Assembly (NCBI GenBank): GCA_013397865.1 | Contig: VZTI01003251.1 | Location: 1,249,116-1,313,115 of the forward strand | Reading direction: 5' to 3' | Length of the DNA: 64,000 bases | Origin: Struthidea cinerea | Taxonomy: Eukaryota > Chordata > Aves > Passeriformes > Corcoracidae | In this document: positions 36,263 to 49,600 of the stretch, piece by piece | How the letters are laid out: the number at the start of each line of letters is the position of its first letter | Position numbering within the stretch: the stretch's first letter is position 1 | Position numbers and translations under genes: made by a program | Notes under the pieces: generated by a model | Databases searched by the model: none | What the model was told of the DNA's origin: nothing | What the model saw: only the letters and a program-made list of their open reading frames with translations

Positions 36263-39200
36263 AAATTTGGAACAAAACCATCTCCTCTTTAGCATTCTAT
36301 GGAACAAGCCAACAGTGCAGTAATGTAGCTGAACAAATTGAAGGAATTTTCCTAGGAGATTCAATTTTCAGTTAATATCTCCTCTCTCTACTCTGCCTAT
36401 ACTCAATAAGCAGTCGAGGCCAAAGAATAAAATGCTGGTGTTTAGTTCCTTCTGCCTTTGACTTGAGCTCCACTTCGCTGGCTCCCTTGGCAGGATGTCT
36501 GCCCACTTCTTTCATGAGGACATCACCTCTCAAGAAGGACACAGAAAAGCCGTTTGCCATCCCAAAAGGGTCTGTATCTGGTATCCAGCACCATTGTTTC
36601 ACTGCTGCATCCCAGATTAAATGCAAGTTATCAGCTGCCCCAGGGCATTTTTCTTCTTTTTCACAGCCTGCGCCTTCCTGGAGTACAGCAAGAGGACAGA
36701 ACTCCTGCAGCCCTGCACTCCTGGGAGCTGTAAAAGGACTTGATGATGGGACACTCAGAGCTCTCTAAGGCTGCAGGCTTCTTCAGCTCCACAAAACTGT
36801 AAATATTTTTGCCCCTGGATTTCTACAGCATCTCCTTACCACGTTCATTCCTGTCAGGATTGCTCAGCCCATTGCTGTCTGAGGATGGATGAACGCAAGA
36901 GCTTTCTACTACTTTTCAAAGTTATCCTCCTGGGTGAAAGCAAATTTCCTTCCCTTCCTCTGACATTTTAATAGTTTGAGTTGAATTTGAAAAGCCTCTG
37001 AAAAATCAGTTCAACTACTCATCCAAAAGACTGGAAACTTTTTTGAGGATGATCCCAGACCATGGGGTTTAGCTTTTCTTCTCAGTCTTCAAGACTTTTT
37101 TCTCCCAAACAACTCCCTTTGCATCTCATCTGTTTTCTTTCATCTGAGCTATGCAACGAAGACAAATCTACAGGTTCCTCCACTCCTAAGTTTCATATTC
37201 ACTTCCAGAAGATACCTTGCTACTCTGCTGCTTGTGTTTAATACAATTGCCTGTGCTCTGCCTCAGAGGGAAGCAATATTGGTAAAACCTCTAAGTAGAC
37301 GGAATTTGATTTTTCAGCCACCCCCACAAAAGCCTGACCAAAACAATTATTGGTAGCAATAATGCAAATCAAAGAAACTGCATTAAATTATTTACCTGCT
37401 GTTACATGGCAAAACATGGCTTCCTTCCTTTACCTAAAGACTGATAAAATGAGGTTTTTCTATCACTATTCCCAAGGTGATGAGCTGGATCAGGAAACAT
37501 GAACTCCACCCAAAATGTAAAGATTTCAAAAGCTTTCAACATTTTTTTACTTAGAGAAAAAGGAAGCCAAAGACAAAAAGAGCAGGGTTTGGAAACGTTA
37601 TTCAGGGTAAAGATACGAATCTGGTTTCCTCATGGCTCAGTTTGAATATCCTGGGCTCTAAGCTAGCATCTGTTCCAAGATCTTCCTCCTGTCAACTGAC
37701 ATGTTTCCACAAAAAGTTTTCATTTTGATGAATGTGCCAAGCAGACAGTTCTGCTGAAAGTGCCTCTCCCGAGTTTGTGTTCATCTCCATGGTAATTCAC
37801 AGGTCTCTGGTTTCCCTGCTGGCACTTCTTTGTGTATGCAACAGTAGTACCCACTGCTACAGAAACTATTCCATCTGACCCCAAACCTGGGATGCTCCTG
37901 AGCTACCATTTGCTCCTCAAAATCAGAGTTCTTCTCTAGAAGAGTCTGAGGAAGTTTAGCTAAAAAAGCTTTCAAATGCAAGGAGATAGTTCTAGAGAAT
38001 GTCCAGAAAATCTGGCAAATTGAGTAAAGGGCACTGTCCCATCCCTTCAGCTTTGCATGTTGGTTCAGAACCTCCTGGAACTTCTTTCAAGAAAATTACA
38101 CACGGAAACAAAAACTGTGTTTAATTTAATTAATCAGCATGTCAGCTACTAATGATGATTCACTGACTTGAAAACAGAAAAAAATACTGTATCTACACTT
38201 CTACAAGAGCTCTGGATGAAGGGAATAGTTTCCACTATTACTATATTTTCACTGGCCAAAACTAAACCAAAAGTTTGGTGATACAGTAGCAAATAAAAAA
38301 TATAAAAGGCAAGAAATAATACAACCCAGGGAAATAGATACCCACACAAGAGTTCTACCAAAATAAAACCGCTAAAATTATGTTAAGATGCTTACAACTA
38401 GGAAAAGAATATAATGTATCCACACATTAAATCAATGCATGCAGAGCAAAAGATCTTCTCCCTAAGCTTCATACCAGGCAGGACAAAGATTTGAAATGAG
38501 TAGCAAATAGCTGCAATTTTTGCTTTCAGCAGTTCTCTTTCCCTCCCTCTGAACACTCCTCTTCTAAACAAAAAACTCTAAATTCTTCTGACTGGCAGAT
38601 CACACATCACAGCCAGTCAATAGAAATGTTTGCTTTCTCCCGTTATCTTCCTTTCTACAAAGCGCAGAGCCAGAACGCTGAACTCAGTTATGAAAATAAA
38701 TGCATCACTTCTTAATGTGTGACTAAAGCATAAAGAAGTTTAATACCAGACATCAGCAAAATACACAGTGAGGGTTTAGTCATGCACTTTGATACACATG
38801 AATCAAAAAGGCTCTTTCTACAGGCTTTTACAACATGCTGCCTGGTTAGAAGTTGTCAAACCTTAAAACACAGAATCAAGGCCCCAAAACAGAACAGACA
38901 CAGAAATGATAGGAGAATAAGAAAAAATGCAATATATTTGCAGCAGAATAAAACAGAAGTTTTCTCTGTTTCAACAAAAATATGCAACAATACTCAAAGG
39001 AAAAAATATATATATAAAAGAAAAAGAAAAAAAGAAAGGCCTGACTGTTATTCTTCTGGTCCACTGTACTGTAAAAATGACACTGACACAACATTCAGCT
39101 CTCCAATTCTTTTTATATGCATTCTGGCTAAGACTAACACTAGCAGTAGAACTACTTTGAGCAAGACTGGAGACCCAGCATTATGACATACTTGCAAAGC

Positions 39201-40556
39201 TAACGAGCAACAGCAATCTACAAACTGGATCACTATTGGTTTTAACTCCAAGAATTGTACCCAGTGGGTACAGGCTGGCAGGTTAAATAAAGGGAATGGC
39301 GTTCCCTTCCTCTAGACAAGAGTGGTGATGACTCCATGCAGCATTTCTTATTTAAGTAGTATACAACTTGCATGTGTAAGGGATTCTGAAAGTAGGCCAG
39401 TAACAAACATTAAAGCATTAGGCTCACTTATTACACCTGATAACTGAACTGGCAGTAAACAGTACAGATGATTAAAGGCACTCAGGTTATAGGAGCATTA
39501 AGGAGAAACTGAGATTACATTTTAATTTTATTAAGATTTTGTGACCCCCAGCTTTATCAAGGGGACCAATTTTGTGCATTTCTTTCAGCGTGTGTCTGGA
39601 CCAGATAAGGAAACACCATGATCAGAGTAAGTACGGTGTAGATTTTACAGAAACATGTGAACTGCATTGTGTTTAACTCGGCATTAGAGTTAATAACACA
39701 AGAGCTGCAAATGAAACACTGCAAAATCACCTTCCACGAGCACGGATGTATAAATCCCTGGGTCATGATTGCCAGCTCTGAAAACCATGACCAGCCTGAA
39801 GCAGGCACCGGAGCTCAGAGAGCAGTTCCCAAGCCCAGAACACACAGACCTGTGCCATCGCTGCGTAAGACCCGCTGAGACCCCGGTGACTTCTCACAGG
39901 TTGTGGCCCTCCCTGTCCTCACTCCCCTGGGAGCAGTCCTCAGGGCAGCATTGTCACAAAGCAGACACAGCAGAAACCAGCAGTGCTAGGAATCACTGTT
40001 TCTGTCACTCTTAATGTAAGCCCTGAAACCACACGGTCGTGTAACTGGCAGAGGAAAACAGCTGGCAGCCCTCACTCCCAGCCTGGCAGGAAGGCTCTGA
40101 GCTGCAGGGCAGCCAGCTCTCTCCTGGGCAGAGGTACCCACATCCCTTCACAGCCACGGGAGTGTCACACAGGAGAGCAACCAAACTCAATCATACACCA
40201 GAGCAAGGCGCAGAGTCTGATTAATGTGGGAAAGGAAGCAGACACCCTTATCACTTGGGGAATCAGATGTTTGCCTCAGTCAAAGACGTGTGACTGCCCG
40301 ACCACCATGAACAGCAACATGCTTTTCACATCCACGTGTCTGAGACATCTCGCTGTCTGAGAGGGATGTTAATATAGTCTGCTCATTACTCCACTTTAAC
40401 CTGTTAGATTTATCTACTAATGTTTATTGAACACACAGAGGAGATGTGTGTTCAAAGGAAGATCACACAGGGAACAGCCCATGCCTGTCCCACTGAGCTA
40501 ATAAATCATAGGTTTGTGATTCCATGACCATATTTGTTCCATTCAACCTCTTTCAG
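36261..40556. other. Non-coding stretch
   Basis: AT-rich with A-rich low-complexity sequence at 39001-39037. A GC-richer patch at 40010-40360 gives a 125-codon plus-strand frame without splice support or recognisable domain. Confidence 0.5.
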
Positions 40557-40613
40557 GTCTTGTGGCAAAATAATGTGACATCTTTTCAGAAAAAAACAGG
40601 CAATAATAAGAAA
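40557..40613 (+). CDS. Candidate 57-base exon with excellent splice signals
   Basis: The acceptor has a long pyrimidine run ('tgttccattcaacctctttcag') and the donor AAGAAA|GTAAGTGA is close to consensus. Nineteen codons are open in phase 0: VLWQNNVTSFQ then KKTGNNKK. An internal acceptor at about 40589 ('gacatcttttcag') could give a 24-base version in the same frame. Composition is AT-rich and not informative. Product unrecognised; a non-coding exon is possible. Confidence 0.3.
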
Positions 40614-42875
40614 GTAAGTGACATTTTCAATACCCCATGAAGCACAAAATATCAGAAGCCAATAAAGAACTCATAATACATACTTCATAGTCCCACACAC
40701 TGCCTATCCCCCTTATCCTGCACTTCTCACTTCAAAGCAGCTTAAAATACCTCCCTGACTGAAAATAATTTCCAGACTTTGCACAGAGATTATTTCACCC
40801 ATCAGTAAAAGGCAGTCATTTCTGAAGAAGCATTTAACAGAGCACAGCAGCCTGGAACAAAAGGTGAAGAATAACTTATTTAAATGAAATGTGGGAGGAA
40901 ATCTAGAAAGGCAGAACTTTCCTTTCAAAATTATCTTAGGATATTCAGTTAAAAAAATTCTGCACATTGTGGAAATTACAACAAGTCGTTGAAAGAACAA
41001 GATCTGAGATGTTTCATGAGTTGATCAGTCCATCTCCCCCCAGCATCCTGATATAGCAACTGCATATTAACTCCTCTGCTGGAGGCTTTTAGCTGGAAAG
41101 CCACCAACTGCAGCAAAAGCATTCCTTGGTGACCTCTCATCCAACACTGAGCAGGTTAATTCAAATAGCCCGGGGAAATCAGGCAAAGGCAAGGCAAAGT
41201 ACAAGACTGTCATTTATATGGCAGTTCTAGAGCAAATTAAAGATTTCCCCACCGGATCACGAGCTTGCTGACCTGCAGCAAAACCCTGTGGTTTCTTTTT
41301 GGGAAGCTATTTGTCATGTTGAAGTGTGTCCTGGATTCTAACATGTCCTTCTCAGCATAGGTGTGGGAGCACACTGTGGACAGCTGCGTGGCCTGGGAAC
41401 CTTTCCCATAATAAACCCACTCCCCGCACACAACAACTGTTTCGGCAGCCTGGAGGCATTCCTGCCTCCCCTGCACCCGCACTGAGAGAAGTCTGCTAAG
41501 GGATGCAGGACCCAGGCTGCTGAGGGGCTCTGCTGGCTGTCCCACTGCACACAGACCTTGCTGCTGAAGGCACTCTCTGGGCCAGGACCCAGGGTTGGTA
41601 TCACATCCTCTGAGACCTCCCCACCCCTGCCCATGCAAAAACCACCACAGCCAGCAGAGAGGAGAGGGCACAGAGCCCATGGGCTCTGCAGGCTGGCAGT
41701 AAGGCAGCTCTCATTGCCTCTCAGGACTAGAAAGCCACGCAGGTCAAGGCCTCTCACTGCCTGCCTGCAGGCCAGCGCTGGGAAGCAACGCACCGTGAAA
41801 GGTTCTGATGCGAAATTCCATCACACAGAAGAGAGAAGAGACACACAAGTTTTGGACATTACAGTTCATTGCACAAAGCTGTTCCCGTACAAGAACCAAA
41901 TGAAAACTGCAGCAAATGGACAATCACCTGACTCGGAAAAAACACACAGGCACCTTTATTTTTCTCTATAAAATCTCTGCATTCTCAGTAGTTGAATGGC
42001 AAAGTCAAGGAAGGGAAAGCTCTTCCTTGCAGTGGCAGTTTCTATGGCACCCAGACAACTGTCCATGCTGTCATTTTAGGAATCTCTGCCGCTCTCCTGT
42101 TCCGTGGGGGGTTTGTGGAGTGCTGAGGTGTTGCAGGGTGCAGTGCTGGGCGTTTGCTGTCAGCTTGCACAGCTTCCCCCAGCCAGGCAGCAGGGAGAGG
42201 GCCGCTTGGGATTTTATCCCATGAAAACTGGAGCTGCTTCAGGGGCAGTTCTAGGGCAGAGTTAGACAGTTTAAATTATTACTCTGTTAACAGGAATAGA
42301 TGTCTTTCTTAAAGATGTTCACAGATACCCAATTTAGAAATATTTTTATACAAAAAAAGCTAAGAAAAAAAAACAAAAACCCAGAGCAATAACATTCTGA
42401 CCTGTCAATAAGTCTTTGCTTATCCTGGATATTCTCAAAGATAATTACCCTTGGAAAAAAAAAGTCATTTATTGAGGTTTTCCCCTCCCAACTAATTTAT
42501 CCTGACTGCTCTTGCAATGAAATTAAAATCCCTTTCTCTACTTAGGATTTAAAATAATCTATTGCCTGAAACCAATCATCAGAAATCCACATTATAATTT
42601 TGCTTGACTAGATAAAGAGAGATAAGTCCCTTCTTTGAGATACAATTATCTTTCATAGCTTAAAAAGAAAGGAACAATGGTGTAAGGAATCATATACTAT
42701 AAATGATTAAATACTGCCACATGAAAATCAGCCTGTAACAAAAACCCACTCCAGAGAATATTCCTGAATATCAGTATCATCACTTTCTCACATGATCAGA
42801 ATTCAGGACTTGTGCATTCCTCCACACTAGATGTTAACTATTCTATGTAAAGCTGATAATGTTTCTGTCTTGCAG
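40614..42875. other. Non-coding stretch with GC-rich island
   Basis: The 41237-41971 island is GC-richer, with frames of 137 to 151 codons open on both strands at once, which I attribute to composition. No splice-paired exon and no recognised repeat. Confidence 0.5.
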
Positions 42876-42944
42876 CAATAAGAAGAAGATGGATTGCTTT
42901 ATTGGCAGCCTCAGGAAAGAACTACAATCCCAAATTATAATGTT
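42876..42944 (+). CDS. Candidate 69-base internal exon
   Basis: Acceptor 'aatgtttctgtcttgcag' and donor AATGTT|GTGAGT, both strong. One frame is open (1 base, 22 codons, 2 bases): NKKKMDCFIGSLRKELQ, then SQIIM, with a heptad-like amphipathic spacing suggestive of a coiled coil. The length is divisible by three. Its starting phase is compatible with the end phase of the 13011-13111 block, although nothing shows they are joined. Product unrecognised. Confidence 0.28.
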
Positions 42945-44329
42945 GTGAGTTAATTTCGTTACCTTCATCCCTGGAATATAATACTATTTTATATTAATAC
43001 TGCTTGCCTTGCGTTAATGAAATCTTAAGTACAATTTAGGTGTAGATCTCAAATACGTGTGTGTCGCAGATGGAATATTTTGTCCATGGTGGTATGTGTA
43101 TGTCTATTGCAGGCTTACTATATAAATACATTCACTGTATATCTAAAGGCTCATTATTGATTACATAAGGAATTCTAAGTGCTCCAAGTCCTTTCCATCC
43201 TCATTTTTTGTAAGTGAAATGCAAAACATTGTAATAGGCAGTTCTCAGAGAGAAATTCTTAAAATAGTATTTGTAAAATGGCCTTTGGTGGACTGCTCAA
43301 GTTAGGAAATAAATAAATTCAGCAACATGAAATAAAACCCCAAATAACAACTAGAAAACGGATTTCTGTGTTTTTCTTAAAAGCAGATCTGCCCACAGTT
43401 CCAAATCACTGTGCTGTTTGTATGTATTCAAAAACAAACAGCAATGAGCTTGTGCCTATGTCTCCATCAGCTGCACAGATCCCTTAGCATTTTTACTTGA
43501 TTTTCTTTCCACTTCATCTTTGGGCCCTCAGCTCATTGCAAATCCAAGTCCTCCAGTCCCAGAGCATCTCCATCACCCTTCTTCCCCGTTCATGGTGCGG
43601 CACTCAAAGGTCTGTGCTGCCAACAGCCAGGGCTCAGCTATGGGAACCAGATGGACCCTCTGTTAGTTCATACTGGTGTCACACATGATTCAACTCAGAG
43701 CCAAATAATTAGACCATCATCTCCTGCTTTCTGCCTGCAGTTCTTGCTGTGGGAGAGACACAGGCAGCTTATATAATACTTGGGCTGCCTCCCTAGAGGG
43801 TGTCCCCAGAGGAAAACTGCCAGCCTGTACACAGACACCAGTAGCCTCTTAATGCTCAGTACAACAGCACAAATTCATACCAGCAAAGGAATTGGTGCAA
43901 TCACTTCAATCAGGTCATCTCCACTTTAAATACAGAAGCAGACTTAATAACAAACTCACTCCCTGACCTGTCTTGTCCTTTGGCCCCTTCCAGCCATCAT
44001 TTACTCCTTTGCAAAGGCACTGTTATGGATTCTTAGCATGATTTCATATTATTTGAAGACTGAAAATTATTTTGAAAAACATGTTGAAAAAGCAACCTAT
44101 CTTCAAAGAAATATTTCTCTTCTCTCAGTAAAACTGCTACTAAATATAAGCAATGCTGTCTTTGAAAACCTACAGAGAGCTGGGAAATGAGACACGATTC
44201 CTTAAATATAGCTTCCTATTTCTGAAGTGTACCTTTACCTAATACGTCCATAATGGCTAGAAAAGAATAGGACTGTGTAGGCACTTGAGCGGTGCTAGAA
44301 ATGGGGAGGAGGAGGTGTTGCTTGCCTAG
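42945..44329. other. Non-coding stretch
   Basis: AT-rich with no supported gene. A GTAAGTG donor-like site near 43210 has no convincing exon upstream. Confidence 0.5.
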
Positions 44330-44413
44330 ATTATTTCTAATAATTAAAAGGTTTTCATGCAGCCTTTAACCTGCTAGAAATTGTATAATATGTATTAAAT
44401 CTCCTTTTTGCAG

Positions 44414-44437
44414 ATCTTCATAATCTGTCCAATGAAG
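44414..44437 (+). CDS. Microexon-like unit, 24 bases
   Basis: 'aaatctcctttttgcag', then 24 bases, then GTAATG. Two phases are open: phase 0 (IFIICPMK) and a phase reading LHNLSNE. The length is a multiple of three. The flanks (44330-44540) are strongly AT-rich with several TTAAT cores, as is typical around conserved vertebrate microexons. The splice signals are visible; use and conservation are inferred. With 24 bases, chance pairing of an acceptor and a donor is a serious alternative. Confidence 0.2.
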
Positions 44438-44540
44438 GTAATGCTATTATCAACTGTCATTGGAGAGTTAATGATTAATTTTATCATTTCATGGATATTT
44501 TTTGAAAGATTATCCTTCGCAAAGATGATCACTACTTCCT

Positions 44541-46648
44541 TCTTACACCGTTTGTGTTAGTTCCTTCTATAAACTGCAGATTCTCCCAGGAGCAGAGCTT
44601 AATTCTGTTGGCCATACCCCACTACTAACAATTACTGTCTCAGAATTTCATCTCTTAGGACTTAACATATCAAATTCACTCACACAGGATACTGATAGTA
44701 AACACAGGGGTTTAAAAAAAAATCATATTCATGGCTAAATTTGTTTTTGTTTCTGTTGTTTGTGGATTTTTCTTTCAGTTTTCCTGTTCAGAATTATTTT
44801 GGTTCCTAAACACAATAGTTCGTTTTAGGTCAGTTCTACCTTCTTCTGCTGTGCTACCCTTACCCCACCTGCTAAAGCACTTCCACAATTTATTGAAGTT
44901 TTTCACTCAATACTGAGCATCTTTATAGATGAGACATTAATTTTAGCGTGAATTACCAGGTGGGGTTCCACAGTGTGCAGTACAGGGTGTCTGGGGTCAT
45001 CACAGGCGTGCCTTGTGTTGTTCATCTCAGACTCATTGTGGCTTTATCACCCTCTCCCATTTGTAACAAACTGTGTCCATCTTGCAGACAGCTTGGCTCA
45101 TCACACCCAAAGCCACCTCTCAGCTCCTGCATGTATCCTTTTTTTCAAAAGGGCACGGCAAAAAACAAGATTTCCCTGAAGCACCAAAGCCATCTCTGTC
45201 TTACTCCCTCTAGCCTTCTCTCTTGATCTCAAGCCTTGCTGCATTCAGTGCAGTGATCTTCCTGAACTGCCTCAGAACACCCTTCACAGAAAAGTGAGGG
45301 ACTGCACTTTTTAATTAATTTATCCTGAAAGCTATGGGCCTGCAAAGTTTGACCGCAGACTGAATTTACAAAGTACCATCCGCAAATGGTGCTATCGCTT
45401 TTCCTCTCCTGCCCAAGTTAAACAAACAAGGCATTTGAAACATATTGCCAATTATAAGACTGCTTACAAAAGCCATATTAATGTATTCTGAAGCAAATTC
45501 CAGATAACATCTGTAGTGGATTATGTAAAAAGCAGCCCTCGTTTTCTCTTTAGCTATACAGGCAAATTCACCTGCTGTTCCCTGTATAGCAATGAAATTT
45601 TTAATGATAAACAAAAACTCACAAGTTGAGACAACACATTCCATTACCGTGGTGATAACAGGGTCCATATTATTAGAATTTCAGTTTCTATCTACATCCC
45701 ATGAAGGAACAAATTACTAGAAATCAAACAGCTCCACCATGGTCTATTGAGAAACAGTAACCTACAAGGAGCAGTGGAAGAAGTTTGGCTTTCTCAGTGA
45801 AAGACACAAAACCAGAGCTTGCTGTGTCACCTCTGTGGTGTCTTATCACAGATAATCTGCTTAGATAATAGGTCCTTGGTTCAGCTGGTGATCTCTGCTC
45901 AATCTCCCCAGACTCACAGATGCCTTATTTCAGCACTGAACTTCTCTCTAAAGTGTTTGAGTGTGGCTTTTAACACATTGCCTTGCCCACTTGGCTGGAC
46001 ACGCTGGATTCCAGGATATGAATAAGTAGCACATACTGTGTGGGCCTTCTTCATCATTTCCCTCAATTGACAGACTCAATGAGTGAAATGCCTCAAAGAA
46101 AATTTGGTAACTACATTTCCGTGCTAGACATTGATTTGCTTTGTCAGTTGGCTGTCCTTTGTTTCAGGAGAAAACCATTAAATTTAACCCAAGGTACCCA
46201 TATTCCAGAATGACTTTTATTTTTGCACTTGCTTTATATCAACAGATTACTAGAAGGAATCCCGGAACGATAAAAGATCTGTTTCTGCCAGTTAGAAACA
46301 GCCAAGTCCCACACTATGTGTGCCACCTTACGGACTATTTCTTTCTACAACTTTGATTTAGGTTTGGTAAGACACCAATTCCTTTCTCACGGGCCTTGCC
46401 ATGAAAAAGACACCAAGCTGCCTGCTGGCTGCATCACATAACCAATTTCAAAGACTACAGAAGCAATACATGGTCTTCAAACTACTGCAACATTTTCCCA
46501 GTATTAACTATGGTGCAGTCACTGCATTTCATACAGAAACATCATCCTTTTTCCGTCCATTCACCACAACATTCCCCTTGCCCTCCTTCCCTTACACAAT
46601 GCCAAGCCTTCCTGCTTCCAGCCTATTTCATTCTTTCTGCCCCCACAG
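44541..46648. other. Non-coding stretch
   Basis: AT-rich. At 46141-46356 a 71-codon plus-strand frame crosses a good acceptor ('ggctgtcctttgtttcag'), but no donor or polyadenylation signal confirms an exon. Confidence 0.45.
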
Positions 46649-46677
46649 GAGGCTGGCAATGATGTGAGGCAGCTTTG
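46649..46677 (+). other. 29-base block between strong splice signals
   Basis: Acceptor 'attctttctgcccccacag' and donor CTTTG|GTGAGC are both good. The enclosed 29 bases read EAGNDVRQL in one phase. The length is not divisible by three. It could be a microexon or a decoy pair. Confidence 0.15.
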
Positions 46678-49600
46678 GTGAGCAGCTGGAGCTGAGCTCT
46701 GAACCATCTCCACCCTTTAAATGGAAGGAGCGTCCCACAGGGCAGTGCCTTAGTGCTGATCACACAGGTCAATCAGAAGGATGAGGAGCAGGTTTCTCTA
46801 GAATAGAATAGGAATCATCAGTTGAATCTGCTCGTGGGGCAGGAAGAAAAGCTGACTTTAGGAAGAAGTTCTCCTGAACTCCCAGCCTAGGGCAGGAGTG
46901 AGCAGTGCTGCTGCAGTGTGCCACCTGCGGCATGCACACCTCAGCACAAAGCTTTTTAAACCTCTCCATTCTGCTCTCATTCTCTTCTGTATGAACATGA
47001 GCAGATCAGGAACACACAGAAATTCCCTCCCATTAAACAGGTAAATTTTGAATGATTCAGACCTGGGACAAAACTCTGCTCAGCCTGCCTGATGAATTGT
47101 CTAGCAGGGACAAAATTTCACCAAGCTATTTTATTTTTATGCACTTTCTTAATTTCTTTGTGTTTTCTTTTATTGATAGTTTCTTCTTGACGAAAGATGA
47201 GTAGCAAATACATTTTCCCATTTCATTCTATAAATATTTTAGTAATATGGGTGCATATATCAATAACAAAGGTATAGCATAGAAACTGTCTTTGGTTTAT
47301 TTATTAGCATTTACTGATGCTTTAAGAATCCATATTCAGAAAATGATTACAGGTTGTTTCCTTTATCATTTGCAATGACATTGACTCTATATTCAACTTA
47401 AATTCATACTCACATCACAGCCCCATTCACTTATGATGTATCAATTTACAGGCACAGGACAGTTGTACAAAGTTAAACAAAAATGTCCAGAAAGCCAAAA
47501 GCAGTTGTGCTGAAAATGACAAGATAAGTACTGGCCACAAGCATCACAAGAGAAATAGCACGAAGAAAAGTAAGAGGAAAAAATATACAAGGAAACAAGA
47601 AAGATCAGCTGATCAAAATACTCTGCTGCTAAGTTTGCATTGGTCACCTCGACCTTGCCTTGGTCCCACAGAAAGGGGCCATGAGCTGAGAAGACTCAGA
47701 ATAAATGCAAATTCAGATGCATCCTTGAAATGGTTAAGAATTGCCACAACCTCATTATCTCAAAGGTCAAAGATTATATAAGATTATTCAATTACCTTAA
47801 TTTTACAAGCAATTTCTAAGATCCAGATGAACACGTGTTTTTCTAACCATTCAATTTAAGAATTTCAGATTCTAAAAGCTGATTCAATTTCATTTCAATT
47901 TGCATATGCATTTGAAACAGTATTCAGAAATATCCCATTCTCTGGAGGCACATGGATACGGACACTGCAGGAGTTGGAACTGGAATTTATCTACGCCTCT
48001 ATAGACTTGGTGCATGATCTTGATCAAGAGCTTTTTGAATTCAGTACAAACTAGAGATTTTGGTGTCTCCACAGAACAGTGACCTGTCTAATACTCAATT
48101 AAATTTTTGGTTTGCATGAAAAAAATTTCCTTAATTATAGGATCATTGTGCAAACAAATTTCTTAAAGTTGTGATTAATTAAAATGTTGTGGTAATAATT
48201 CTCGTATATAGATAAGTTGTGAACGTGCTTCTGAATGGAATCTGCAGTTTCTGATTGGACACTTGGCCCTTTTTCTTCCCCTAATTTTAAGGTTCACAAA
48301 CCAAATTCCTTCTCAGTTACTCTGAAGTGAATATGAAGTAACTCTAGAAATAATCTTTTAGGTACTGAAATCTTGTTCCTATATCAGGTACAGACAACTA
48401 TATCCAAGATGACAGCAGAGTGCCTGTAATTGCTAAAGCAAAAAGCCTAAATTTTTAGATATGAAACATCAAATTATAGGAAATCTGAAGCCAAGCTAAG
48501 TTTCAGAGAGTCCTTTCAGAAACTTTTATCTCTGAAATGACAAATATAACATTAGATGCTGGAAACTATATCAGCTACATCAGGTTTTCTTGTATAGATT
48601 TCATAATAAGAAAGACCTCATGATCCCTATTTAAGATAATTCCTCCAACAAACATGAGCTCTAAAATTCACCTCTGAGAGCTGTGTCATCTGCTTCACAC
48701 TCAAACTCGGGCAAAAAAATCCCACCACTGACAAAGCCCAGATGAAACCATAGGAATCTGTCAGCAAAGGACAAGTGATAAGTGAGGACACTAGAAAAGT
48801 GTAGATCAAAACTATTTCCATAGGTAAACTATTCAGCTCTTGTCTACAGATAAATGATGCCAAGCACTAATTACTATGATACCTTAATATTTTTCCCACC
48901 TGCCTTACAGTGATATTAAAGTCCATTTTTGGCAATACAGTTGATAATGACTGACATCAAATTGCCATGAAAAAGCTGACAACCATTCAAGCAATGCACT
49001 CTATGGAATATGCTCCATCAAAGTTGATGCAAAGCTTTCCAGTGAGTCAAATACTGAATAGTCAATCTAGAGTTACATGCACATGATTTATTCTTGCTCG
49101 GTTCAGGCACAAACACACTTTCAATCAGACTTGTCTGCTCCCTTAGTCTTAAAAAATAATGTAAGAGTCAGGATAAATCAGAAAACATTCTCCTAAAAAT
49201 ATGCTATTTCCACCTGGTGTATCTACATCCAGTGCTGGATACAACACAAATATTTGCTTGGTAGAAGCGGGGAAAAAAATGTTTAGTATGTATTTCAAAT
49301 TATAGCATGCTTCAGTATCCACATAGTACCTGACATCAAAGAGGTTTCTTTAGTTACACATTTTGCACACAGCATCAGTTAGAAGTCCAGTCTAAGGTCT
49401 TCTTACACACCCCTTTTATGCCAAACGTGTTTCTCTTATACAAACTAATAAATACTCACTCGGCAGAAAGAGTAAAAAATCATCAGCTGTTCTCAGCACC
49501 GCTTTGAGGTTTTGCAGTGACCATTACAAAGAGGAACAGGGAGTTGGCAACTGAAGGAAACAAAAAACATCTGGTAGCATTACCAGGTGTCCCATGCTGA

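Noticed and set aside
41237..41971. Frames of 137 to 151 codons on both strands
   Set aside because: Mutually overlapping frames in a GC-rich island; proline/serine/glycine-rich translations typical of non-coding GC-rich DNA.
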